This document shows, piece by piece, positions 47,101 through 57,425 of a stretch of 64,000 nt of DNA (positions within the stretch are counted from its first letter, which is position 1; every line of letters starts with the position of its first letter). Under the pieces are notes generated by a model. That model was not told the DNA's origin. It ran no database searches and saw only the letters and a program-made list of their open reading frames with translations. The stretch covers positions 1,488,001-1,552,000 of the forward strand of contig JAZKJV010001876.1 in the NCBI GenBank assembly GCA_037367405.1, read 5' to 3'. Source of the DNA: Ottelia alismoides (taxonomy: Eukaryota; Streptophyta; Magnoliopsida; Alismatales; Hydrocharitaceae). Position numbers and translations under genes: made by a program.

Positions 47101-47560
47101 GCTAAGGTGGATGTGTGGACACACACGTAAAGATCGGATTTAGAATGATGATATTAGAAATAAAGTTGGCGTAGCTCCGATCGAGGATAAGATGCGTGAA
47201 AATCGCTTAAGATGGTTTGGACATTTGCAAAGAATATCAGCTGATGCATCAGTTAGGAGATGTGAGTGTTGGGATGTTGAGCCGGCTAAGAGAGGGTGAG
47301 GACGACCCAAAAAGTGTTGGAAAGAGACCATACGAAGGGATCTTAGTTTTGTGGATATAAGCTCGGGATTGGCCCAAGATAGATCTGAATGGAGGCGAAG
47401 AATCCATGTAGCTGACTCCACATAATTGTGGGAAAAGGCTTTGTTATCGTTGTTGTGTTTTTTTGTTTTTTTGTTATTTTTCTGTTTGTTTTTTTGTTTT
47501 GTTGCTTTTTGTTTGTTTTTTGTTTGTTTTTTGTTTGTTTTTTTGTTTGTTAATTTTTTA
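44160..47560 (+). mobile_element. RTE-clade LINE inserted in C
   Basis: A non-LTR retrotransposon of about 3.4 kb, the normal size for plant RTE elements. The 5' part contains a segment typical of plant RTEs ('ggtcccaagcccgggtaaatga', 44188 on, and the 'ctacatctcaacctggatgtag' region near 44421). Endonuclease and reverse transcriptase follow, then a 3' end of T/G-rich tail (47440-47560) in place of poly(A), which is also characteristic. I could not define a target duplication, so both ends are approximate. It lies in the plus direction, opposite to C. Confidence 0.85.
44608..47425 (+). pseudogene. RTE LINE endonuclease-reverse transcriptase, inactivated
   Basis: The protein nicks target DNA and copies its own RNA there (target-primed reverse transcription). 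The APE-type endonuclease begins near 44608 with RIGSWNIGTLT and LCLQETKW, but stops at 44743 and 44779 separate that part from the long ORF at 44794-46494 (566 codons). In that ORF SVYAPQ is at residues 37-42, GGDLNGH at 73-79 and QHHLLV at 161-166, ending the nuclease. RT motifs follow: GKGVGPD (403), FGFMPGRST (497) and DLEKAYD with the first catalytic Asp (532). One base too many near 46488 shifts the frame; 46487-46774 continues with [10 protein letters not shown] and then FAGD, where RTEs have FADD, so a catalytic Asp is lost. A TAG at 46772 and later stops break the C-terminal region, recognisable to about 47425. Confidence 0.9.
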
Positions 47561-47562
47561 CC
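47440..47562 (+). repeat. T/G-rich LINE tail
   Basis: Starts 'tttgttatcgttgttgtg' and runs into repeats of GTTTGTTTTTT. Plant RTE elements end in short TTG-type repeats. ORFs read through it (47140-47565 minus, 47426-47684 plus) are artefacts of simple sequence. Confidence 0.75.
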
Positions 47563-47651
47563 CACGTGGATCTACAGATACATATCCCAAAATAATTATC
47601 TTAAAAAGTATGATTATGTCTAAAGTATATATACAATATATACGACACCCC

Positions 47652-48041
47652 CTATACTTAGCTCGAACTATGTCCTCATTGTGATCAGAGAGCGACAAAG
47701 GAAGACATAACTCGTGCTAAGTATAGAAAAGTGAAAAGACTCCAATGCTACAACGACTCAAAGAAAAGATAAAAAGAAGAGAAGTCGATGATCCCCTCCT
47801 ATACTTAGGATCAATTAATCCTAAGTATAATAGATTGTACAAAAGGGAAAACTGTTGAAAAGAATTTACAGACTCAATGGAAAATACAAAAAACACGATA
47901 TGTACAACATCACCCTCCCTATACTTAGGGTAGAGTATCCCTAAGTATAGGCAACAACAAGAGTGATGAACAGGACGAATATGAACAGCACAAATCCTTC
48001 ACACCCCCCATATACTTAGGATAAAGCACATCCTAAGTATA
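47652..48041 (-). other. Array of four hairpins (element C)
   Basis: In plus coordinates: a long hairpin at 47652-47726 (outer arms CTATACTTAG and CTAAGTATAG), then 47800-47829 (12-bp perfect arms, loop caatta), 47919-47950 (12-bp perfect arms) and 48011-48041 (12-bp perfect arms). On the element's own strand the order is three short then one long, exactly as at 28898-29271. Loops and spacers differ, arms are kept. Confidence 0.85.
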
Positions 48042-48043
48042 GC

Positions 48044-48048
48044 ATATA
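48044..48048. repeat. Target-site duplication of the solo LTR (ATATA), left copy
   Basis: ATATA precedes the solo LTR, and the same five bases follow it at 50623-50627. The site is AT-rich, so chance is a possibility, but both LTR ends are exact. Confidence 0.75.
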
Positions 48049-50622
48049 TGTTGGACATGCGATCCCACGGTGAGCCATTATGCAATAAATGTTATTGCAA
48101 ATATCATTCCCTGATCTAAAATGAAGAATAAATAATTTGCATAATAGGTCCCTTAGTACAATTAGGATTATGTACCATGGCTATCTTGATGATCATACAG
48201 CTGTTGATTCAAGTGTTGAATCATAGACGTTGGTGCTTGGATGAATATCTAAAGAATTAGATTGAGGACTCATCAAGCACCATCAAATTATTGTTAAGAG
48301 ATGATCTCCAGCCTGAGTAGGAGATGGCAATCCTTATCTCTAAAGGTTGATATCTGACCGACCTCTTGATGCAAGTCCTCTGCATAGGAATAGAGATTCG
48401 GCAGTGTCAGATTAGTTAGGTCAAAGAGTTGACTTAATGAGATCAAGATAACCAAAGTCCTATATCGTATGCTGTCACGATACAGGCACGCATCCTCTGA
48501 CCGGAGAAAGATGGGTTACTATATGTTTGAGTATGTACATTTGGCAGACTAATAGGTTGATGACCTAACCAAGGTCTATACACCGGCGCGCTGGTGTGCA
48601 TATAAGGACATATGAGTAATACGATCTCTCAAAGGGATCATACATGTTCAGTTACTGAATCGGAAGACATGAGCTCACTCATGAGATATTGGGAAGAATT
48701 TGTAGGTTTGATATATACTTTTGGAAAGTATATGATCAATGCCTATGAAATATGCATTTGGAAAGTGTATGATCGATACCGACTCCCAATGGTCGAATGA
48801 GAAACTCACTGATAAAACCATGAAGTAGAGAGTATAAAGTTGATCCAATACTTCGGGTTTATTCTGAGTCTTCCAGTATGCAGGATGTACAGGTATTGGG
48901 AATACATGAGGGTGATGTGATCATAAACGATTGTATAACCATGACGCTTCCATTCCTAGGGAGTGATGAAACGGGTATGGATTTTAGTGACTCCTCTCAG
49001 TAGAGAAGTAATCTGATCTTGTCCAAATATTGGACATTGATCTGAATGTAATTCAAATGCAATGAGAAGATTAGATTTACGATCTTGATTTAATCAAGCA
49101 TCTAGGGGAGGCCCACGATCTGGATTTGAGATATGATCTCAATATCCAAGTCACTATACGTGGAACAATACAATCGCCATGTTCTTATCTCCAAGTATTT
49201 GCGGAGAAAATGCATTATCCTTGAAAGAGTTCAGGATAATTTGATTGTTGATATGTGTATCCGAGCATTGAGAAAATGGATAATTAAATGTGATTTAATT
49301 ATCATAAATAATGTGAATTTGATTCATATTATGGAGAGAGTTATCTTAGATAATTAAATGTGATTTGATTATCAAAGATGTGAATAATATGAATGTGATT
49401 CATATTATTTGAGAACAAGAGAATAGAGATCCAAGATGATTAAATGTGATTTAATTATCATGGATATGAATAATGTGGATAGCAATATCCATATTAGTTA
49501 TATATATTATAAATGTGATTTATAATATATAAGAGAGAGCTATTTATAATTTACATTTGTTAATTAAATATTAATGTGAATTGGATTTACATTGGACATT
49601 GAATTGAAAATGTAATTTATATTTATTTTGGGTTGTGAATATGATTCATAATTTTTTAATGGCAAGATTGCAATGTCTACAAAATAATTGTGAATTATTT
49701 TTTGTAGAATAATTTGCAACAAAAGTTGTTGCATAATCTTGGAGATTACAATATGGAGATGAGAGCCACCTTCCATATATATGGAGTGGAGGCCACCACT
49801 CCTATTAGGAATGTGTGGCCGTCCCCTCTTTCCAACATGGAAGGAGGCACTCTCTCTCCTATGATCTCCAAGAGATCTTGATTTTATTTGGTAATTTAAT
49901 TATATTGATTTATCAATATATATTTAACCTAAATTAAATTAATTGTTGTTGGTTTTTACCAACACAAATCTTGGCCATTAAAAGAAACACAATCAATGAG
50001 AGCCATTGGATTTGTGTTGTCCCATGGATTGAGATCCATGGATCCCAAAAAGCTATATAAAAGGAGAGGCACCCCTTTGCTCTTCTTTACACAATAGTTG
50101 AGCCAACAAATCTCTCTCTCTTTCTCTCTCTCCCCCTCTCATGGCCGTCCACCATGGATGCCCTAGAGAGGTTCTCCATCGCCGCAGCATCGGCGTTATG
50201 TTGCCCGATGTTTTGCTCGTGGAACTCCATCTACTTCGACGTGCCTTGCTCGTAAAGAAGATGTTGGATCTCGTGTGTCGAGATCAGGAGATCCGTCGCT
50301 TGGATCATCAACATGGATTGCGAGAAGTACGTGGTTCATCCCTGCGCTCGCAAGCGTCTCCTCCATCGGATCGGACTTGAGACAGGAGGTCTCTTCGTTT
50401 AGAAACTCGATCGCAACCACGCTTCAAGAGGTAACCCTAATACTTGTTTGAGGTTTAGACAAAATGATCCGAGAAGTGTTCTTGGATCATGTGGTTTTGT
50501 CGCATGAAAATTTTATTAATTTCTGCTGCATAGAACAACTAGTGCGACTAGTCATTCTTCGTCGTACCCGATACGACGCTCACGCTTCCGTGATGCGCTT
50601 GAGGATCTAACCATATCCTTCA
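48049..50622 (+). mobile_element. Solo copia LTR, plus strand
   Basis: A full-length 2574-bp relative of the LTRs at 834 and 8847, in the opposite orientation, TGTTGGACATGCG...CATATCCTTCA, flanked by ATATA. No internal sequence remains, the signature of recombination between two LTRs. Clearly diverged from the other two (many substitutions and indels). It splits the 3' part of element C between its ORF and its hairpin array. Small ORFs inside are not genes. Confidence 0.92.
50054..50062 (+). promoter_or_regulatory. TATA box of the solo LTR
   Basis: GCTATATAAAAGGAG, at the place matching the TATA boxes of the two full copia LTRs; a (CT)n-rich stretch follows at 50110-50140. Confidence 0.72.
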
Positions 50623-50711
50623 ATATATACACATGGAAAAGGGGTGAACAATGAAACAGGAGATGAGACAGTGAAACAAAAGGATGTACCAGAGAAGTGG
50701 ATGTACAAAGG

Positions 50712-52528
50712 TCAAAAAGGTCGAAAGCAAACCTTCTTGCAGGACTGTTGAGGAATGGATCTGACAAGGTGTAGGTTGATATTGGGGTCATCATTAGACA
50801 CAAATCGATCAGGATCGACCAACAATGTATCCTCAGCAGTTTCAGATTGTGCAGGCCTAAACCGATCACTGGAAGTAGTGTGGTCATGTCTGTCCTAGGA
50901 AGTCTCACAAATATCAAAGTAAAAAGGCTCGAATTCATTATCCGAAAAAGTAAGATCGATTCCACCCTGGCGAGCCTCTATTGGATCATCATCTTTATTA
51001 AAAGGCCCAAATTCCTTTATAAAAGCAATTAAATCAAACTTGGCCTTATCAGTCTCATGTAGATCAAGGTGAATAGGAATGGCTTCATCAGCGGAAGTAG
51101 TCAAATCATGTCTAGTCTCAGAGTCTGCCTTCCGCTCTAGGGTGTGCATCGTGTAAATCCCGCAGATGTCATCAATGCATCGCCACATACCAGAAGAGGA
51201 AAGTCCAAGGTCTATGCTTTCCGAGTCTTCCTCCTTGAAGAGGAATTCTCGAGTCTCAGTATCATCAATCATACAACAAAAATCTCTAGTAGTATCATCA
51301 TGGTCAAAGTCCTTGGGGCTGGCTAACACAGGCACACTCTCATGGGATGTAGATCTCTGGTCAGTAACAGGTGTAGTAATAAACACATCGCTTCCTCATC
51401 AGAACAGAAATGAATCTCTCCTGGTCCATAATCAATAACGACTCCCGCAGAGGCGAGGAAAGGCCATCCCAGGATGATTGGAGGGTTCTCCATAGAGGTG
51501 GAGGTCTCCATGGGCAATAGGACAAAATCAAAAGTGAATTTCATGCCCTTAATGAGAATGACAGCATTTTCTAGAATAACCTTTGGCCTCTTGATAGATC
51601 CATCGGTAAATTGAACTATCATCCTGGTTTTCTTCAGAGGCCCAAGATGAAGAGATTGTACCATAGAGAAGGGTATTATATTAATTGACAAACCGCCATC
51701 AAGGAGAGTGTTATCACAAGAATAGCCAGGTATGGAGCAACACACAAGAGGTATGGTAGTGTTCCCTTTCTTAAAATATGGACAGTGAGAGATGGCGTAG
51801 GCAATGGCCATGGTCAAGATGTGACGCTCAGATCTTCTCCTTCGCTTTCTCTTCTTGTGTTGAGGAGTAGATAAATTTGTCATTTCCTGTTGAAGTGGGG
51901 CTTTAATGATCTCATGAATAGCGGTGATCACTTCGGGTTCAATCAATATTTTTTTAAATTTTTGGACCTCCTCGATACAAGGGAGGATATCAGAATCAGC
52001 ATATACACGAGGATTGCCAAGAGCAGTCTGTACAGTGGCATCCTCAGGGTCAAGGTTGGGACATGGTTGTGTAAGAAAATGGTTTGGCATATGTGCCCTC
52101 TCCTCACAAAATGAATCAACAATGTATCTACCGAATTCTTTTTGGATTTGTGAATTTTTCTCATTTTTTTAATTTTGGGCAATTGTAAACTCTCTATTAT
52201 CCTCAAGTGAATCCATACCCTCAAATGGTAGAGCAGCATTCTGACTCTTATTTATATTAAATAAATTGGTAATCTTCGAATTCATATGCTCCATCATCTG
52301 GTTCAAGGTCTCAAGTGTGGATTACATGAAAGGTGAATCCAAAATCCCAGGATCGGGTGAGTTGGACGAGGGTGGGTGGGAATCAAAGTCCTCCGACTAC
52401 TGAAGTAATGGGTTAGGCGGATATGCACAAAAATCAGGAGGAAGGTCCTCCTGGGAAAAGGAAGGTGGATCGGGAGGAGGGTAAAAGGGATCAGTGAAGA
52501 TCGGATTAAAATAACTCCAGTCGGCCAT
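50712..52528 (-). pseudogene. Protease-containing ORF of C, mostly readable
   Basis: The better kept copy of the family ORF. It starts with Met at 52528 (MADWSYFNPIFTDPFYPP), has a TAG near 52400, and then MMEHMNSKITNLFNINKSQN. The 255-codon open stretch 51323-52090 holds KFKKILIEPEVI, a basic run KKRKRRRRSE that resembles a nuclear localisation signal, and an aspartic protease domain: LLDGGLS at the active site (51680-51706; AB has DSGA, so Ser and Ala are altered here), VQFTDGSI and PIILGWPFLAS (51450-51485). A frame change at about 51390 leads into an acidic Asp/Glu/Thr-rich region (50895-51386: DFDHDDTTRDF, KEEDSESIDL, NKDDDPIEA) and on to a short basic end at 50712. No gag zinc knuckle, RT or integrase is visible. 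Known gypsy proteases mature gag; the N- and C-terminal regions have no function I can assign. Confidence 0.8.
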
Positions 52529-53945
52529 GTCCGAAACAAGATAAATTTATTGGGAGAGCACGAGGATTAAGTCAAAAGGTGTGAAGAAAAAGGTGTAAAT
52601 GCGAAGAAAGATCTAGTATGCACATAAGCAATCAAACATAATACAAACCCCCAATTCACCAACTCAACTCAATGTGAAGACCGTGAAGGTTCGGTCAATT
52701 ATCTTATCAATTTTAGAGTTTGGTGATAATACAATATATCAGAGCGGTTAAAGCGAGCTGTTAGGAACCCAATGCTCGCAGGAGACTGGACTAATCCTAA
52801 AGTTGGATCTTTCCTAACAGTATAAATTGCGGACCATTTACCGGCTACCCGATCAATTCAATCTGTTAAGGATGTCACGGGATGCTTTACCAGCTACCGG
52901 AGAGATCCTCACTGGAGAACGACTAACCCAAGATAGTAGTCTGAAAATAGTTCGGGTGTGGTTCTATCCTAGTGTGCGGGTTGCTCTCTCACTACATACA
53001 AACCAAACAATGAGGGGGTTACTCTCCCCAAAATAATGATTTTTCCTTGATTTATTTTAGGGTCGAGTTTTCTTTAACAATCCTGTATTTTAGGTAGTTG
53101 TCACTTGGTTAAAATATTTTCCAAGAATCACCTACTGAGTGTCCAATTTCCTTTTTATCTTATGTGAGTGAAAATGAGGAAGGAGATCGGAAATGCCAAT
53201 GCATGATTAAAAATGATGATGCATGCAGGGGTTAGAGATGCGTACCATGTCTCCGGTACTCTACATGCAAAATGATCCGCATAAAATTTAAATACAGAAA
53301 AAGTAAACTATCCTATGATGCAAGTAAACCGTCATAGATGAAAACTTCTATTAACGGGCAAGAACAAGTTAATTTGACTAAGTCCAAATTATGCTCTACT
53401 CTATAGGCACAGAAATTCTTGTTTTAGGGTGTTTGGACCTAATTAATTACCTGGCTCAAGCAAATTAATTTAAGTAATTAAAAGGTAGCTCACGAAACCC
53501 ACGTGAAAGAAAGAAAATAAGGTCACGAAAATAAATGCGGTGAGATCCCCCAAATGCACCTGCACTTGATCAAACAGACCCTGCAACCAATGAATGACCT
53601 TTTTACAAGTATTCAAATGCTAATTAATAAGAAAATTGAGTCTCTCTCTCATTGTTCGGTCTCCTTCAAATCTTCTTCTCCTCCTCTCATGCTATCTTGC
53701 GGCTTGGTGAAGAATCAAGTTGCCTCAGCTTCGCTTGAGTGCTTCGGCTCTCCTAGGATCGCCTCCTTCGCTCCACAGGACCTCGTAAGAAAAAGAAAAG
53801 AGAGAATATGTAAGAAACCAGTTATAGTAGTATGAATACAAATAATGAAATGAATGCAGTGGATATGAACAATGGAGTAAATGTGAAGAGATATAAACAA
53901 CCAAGGATAGCATGTCCAAAGAGAAAACTAACTACCCTCGTCGTG
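52529..53945 (-). other. Long leader of C between PBS and ORF
   Basis: About 1.4 kb without a coding frame. It matches the AB leader in reverse (the 'gatcgcctccttcgctccac' block at 53757-53778 against 19665-19690). Text near 53090-53240 ('tcctttttatcttatgtgag', 'aatgcatgattaaa') also resembles the remnant at 60080-60170. Confidence 0.55.
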
Positions 53946-53965
53946 CCTCCTCGGCAACGGCACCA
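53946..53965 (-). other. Primer binding site of C (tRNA-Asp type)
   Basis: The minus strand from 53965 reads TGGTGCCGTTGCCGAGGA, against TGGCGCCGTTGCCGGGGA for the plant tRNA-Asp complement: two mismatches in 18. It lies three bases from the 5' LTR. Confidence 0.88.
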
Positions 53966-53968
53966 TTT

Positions 53969-56900
53969 TATTGCTGAGCTCTTATGGGGTTTTAATTATT
54001 TGAATTACGAACAAGTCGTTGCAACCCAATCAAGCGTCAGTAGACAAACAAATTTATTTTTATTTTTTTAAAGCTGTAAAATTAACTAAAAATGAATAAC
54101 AAAGCAAGAGAAATTTTTGCTACTTATTTACCTGTATAGCAGACGAGATCGAACTCAGGGAGGCTACAATTCCCGAGGGTTATTCAAATAATCGATGAAA
54201 ATCAATTAAGAGAAAAGTAGGAATCTCAAATGCAAACTATCCTCGGTTTTTGTGGATTTTTTGTCTTTTTATTTTCTAAATTTTTTCTATTTTTTATTAT
54301 CTAAAAAATAAATTTTTAGTTATTTTAATTTTGCATTTTTTTATTTTCAAATAAAGAACAATATGCACAAGATAACAAAGACGCACACCAAACTCTTTTT
54401 GTATTTTTCAGTTATATCAAAAATGCTCAGAAAAATCCAGAGAAAATAATTTTGTGTTTTAAAGTTTTTGAAATATTCTTGAGAAATTTTTTAGAATTTT
54501 CAGATGTTTTTGTATTTTTCTAAAAATCAAACGATGGCAAAAATGATAATAGTACATAGCCGGGAGAAATTTGCAACTTAAAAATATTTTAAGTACTCAA
54601 AACTCATGCCAATTAATTTTATGGTAAAATAGGGATAAGTATCTATAAACAAGGACTAAAATCACCATTTTTGGATTTTTTGTAGAATTTTTTCTGATTT
54701 TTATAAGATTTTTAATATTTTTCTATTTTTTGGGTTTTAAAAGGAACTAATGTGTGAAATTTGGTTAGAAATTAAAATACAATGAAATAAAACTACTCTA
54801 ATTTTTTTGGAATTTTGGATCAATACTCAAATTTTTATAAATTTATGAATTTCTATAAGAGAAAAGACATTGTTTTTATTTTTTAATAATATCATATAAT
54901 GGGAAAATGCAATGAAAATTATGCTAAAAAGATACACATGTCAAAAGCATAGCATGATTTTTGGAAATTTTATTGACCAAAGAAAACATTTATTTCAATA
55001 TAAAAAGCAAGCCAATGAAGGTCTGCAGTTCAAGGACTGAAATACAAGTGTTAAAAGTTTGTGCATCAATAAATAACAAGAAATAAATATGCTTGAAAAT
55101 CTACAATTTACCAATAAACATGCCAAGCATGTGACTTGAATGCTGGAAGGGGCTTCTGCTTGTAATTCTAGAATCAACAGAGGCGTGGGTGATATTTTTC
55201 AAAATTGTTTTGTTAATTCCAAAACCCCCACCTAGGGTTTTGTTAATTGCCTTCTTCATTCAAACATATAGATAAAGGATGAGAGGGGGCTTCGCCGCCC
55301 CTCCCTTCTTCTTCCTCAAGAGTCGGGGTACCATCGTCATCTTCAAAGGATGCGACGAGCGGAGGCATAGCCGTGTATGCAGTCGGGATTGAGATGGGTG
55401 TCGGCGGTAGATGGTCTTCGGCAGAGGCGATCGATTTCTTCCCAAGCAGAAGTGGGTCGGAGGAGCGGGGCTCGTGGTGGGGAATGTTGCGTCGTGCGGC
55501 GGCGCGTAAAGCAATGGACATCGGCTGGTTGCGGCGAGCGTTCTTTAGGCGGCGATGCGCGGATCTGACGAAGGTAGAGCAGATGGAGGGGTTGGGGCTT
55601 CGACGACGGCAGGTAGCCTGGGAGACACCCACCCAGGTCTACGAAAACGGTGGCCGGCGACGACGAAGCTTGTTGTGTGTGGCGGTCTGAAGCTGGTGGA
55701 GGCGGCGGGCACCGTCGGCGGTTGGAGGGACGGCGACATTGCTGCTATTTTTTGTAATTTTTTTATTTTTTTGTAAACAGTAATCAAGAAAAACTTTTTA
55801 TATTTATTTGTAAATCCGAAATAGAGTAATTAAAAGAAGAGAAAAAACATTTTTTATTTTTTTATTTATAATTTTTTATATGATCCTGCAAACAAATGTT
55901 AGAGAGAAAAAACAAAAAATATTTATTAATTATTCTTTTTATATATAGACAAATTAGGATGCGGGCATGATGACTCGATCCCAAAAATCAAAATGGAATG
56001 CATGAGTGGAGATCCAACGAAAAATGAGGGATGGATCCAAATCTCTGGCCACCGTGCGTGGCATTAGTTGAAAGATCGTACGGGTAGAAAAGAACGTGAT
56101 AGGATCAAGAAAATGGAATGAAAAATCATGATCGAAGATGAATCAAAATCGTGATGGAATCTAAGATCTAGATAAAAAATGATGATGAAAGAAAATACGA
56201 GAAAATAAAACTTCGGTTAACCTAGATAAAAAGGAGAAGATAATGTTGATCTCACCTTAGGAGCAGAAAAGACCTTGATCACCTCAACGAAGGCCGACGC
56301 GCTGTCACCGGACAGCTCGGAGGCTAGGCATCCTTCTGCAACGAGAAGACTCTCAGAGATCGGGATCCTCTCATCAAAGATTGATCAAGTTGAAAAGATG
56401 GAGAAGGAGCCTTATTAATAGATAGAATGGGATTGAAGTTTGAATTTTTTTTGAATTTCTGGATGAGATAAGAAAAAAGAAAAAAAGAGAGATTGAAATG
56501 AGATAAAGTAGAAAGATAAATATTTAAAAAGTTAACTAATTTTTTTATTTTCATCACTTTATTTATTGCGAAATTAAATGTTAGTTTTTTTTATTTTTTT
56601 GTGATAGTTAGTTAAGAAAATTAACTACATACATATGCTATAAACAAATAAGACATTATCTACATGGGTAAATAAGCAAATTAGTTTTATTATTATTATT
56701 ATTTGAGATAGTTTTTTATTTTCAATAATTAGTAAAAATATTTACTAATATTTACAAATACAATATTTAGAAATACATGGGAAAATTGCACAAATCACCC
56801 CAGAAAACCAACTTTTCAGCTGTAACTCTGAAAATTATGAAATCACAACCATTTTATAGGTAATTAATTTAGAATACAATGGAAGTGAGTTTAGTTCAAT

Positions 56901-57425
56901 TTGAGTTCATATGGAGCCGGAATTGATCTTTCTATTATTGTTTAATGGCTTTTCCGGATGTGGTTACTTTTATTATATTCATGATTTCATAGTGCAATTA
57001 TTTTTATTATTTAGCCAACGTTTCTATTTACAACTTTTGTTTTGAAAATTATTTTATTTAAGGTCAATTTATGTACAAATAAAATAGTGTTAGTTTTATA
57101 CATATATACATAATAAGTGAGAAGTATATACAACACACAATTTTTTGGGTTTTCTGATTAAGGACCATATCTCTCCCGACTTTATTCCTGGTCGATCAGG
57201 TCAAGTCTTGACCTTCTCTTGAGGTTCAGGTTAGCTGGTATCTATTACATATATACAATCTTCTTTTCTTCTCTTTATTTTTCCTTCCTTTCTTTCTTTA
57301 TTTATTTGAGGTTAAAATAATATACAAATATACAATATTTACACACAGATACAAGTTAGTAAGAATATGGAGTTAGTATTATATGCAGGTATATTATAAG
57401 GCGATGACGAATCGTAGATTCATCA
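53969..57425 (-). repeat. 5' LTR of C
   Basis: 3457 bp; the minus-strand tip TGATGAATCTACGATTCGTCATC is intact at 57425. Palindrome 57199-57213, GC island 55240-55745, end motif 54140-54185 ('gatcgaactcagggaggcta' on plus). Aligns with 39206-42732 with substitutions and many small indels. Confidence 0.9.

Larger units (their letters stand above)
39206..57425 (-). mobile_element. Gypsy (Tat/Ogre-like) non-autonomous element C
   Basis: An 18.2-kb minus-strand unit with 3.5-kb LTRs (5' at 53969-57425, 3' at 39206-42732), a well-kept tRNA-Asp-type PBS, a leader, one protease-containing ORF, a four-hairpin array and a PPT. Subtracting the LINE (about 3.4 kb) and the solo copia LTR with its duplication (2579 bp) leaves an interior of about 5.3 kb, close to AB's 5.8 kb. 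AB and C are two members of one family. Neither shows RT, RNase H or integrase, so the family appears non-autonomous by design rather than by separate losses; that last step is inference. Confidence 0.85.

Noticed and set aside
47140..47684. ORFs of 141, 65 and 73 codons rich in Lys/Asn or Phe/Cys
   Set aside because: They are read through the T/G-rich LINE tail, a simple-sequence artefact.
47652..48041. CRISPR-like appearance of regularly spaced palindromic repeats
   Set aside because: Plant nuclear context, only four units, loops differ, no cas genes, and the same array occurs at the same place in another retrotransposon.
50712..52528. Endogenous pararetrovirus or retrovirus-like virus
   Set aside because: No movement protein, coat zinc finger, RT or envelope-like ORF, and the LTRs, PBS and PPT are of an ordinary gypsy retrotransposon.
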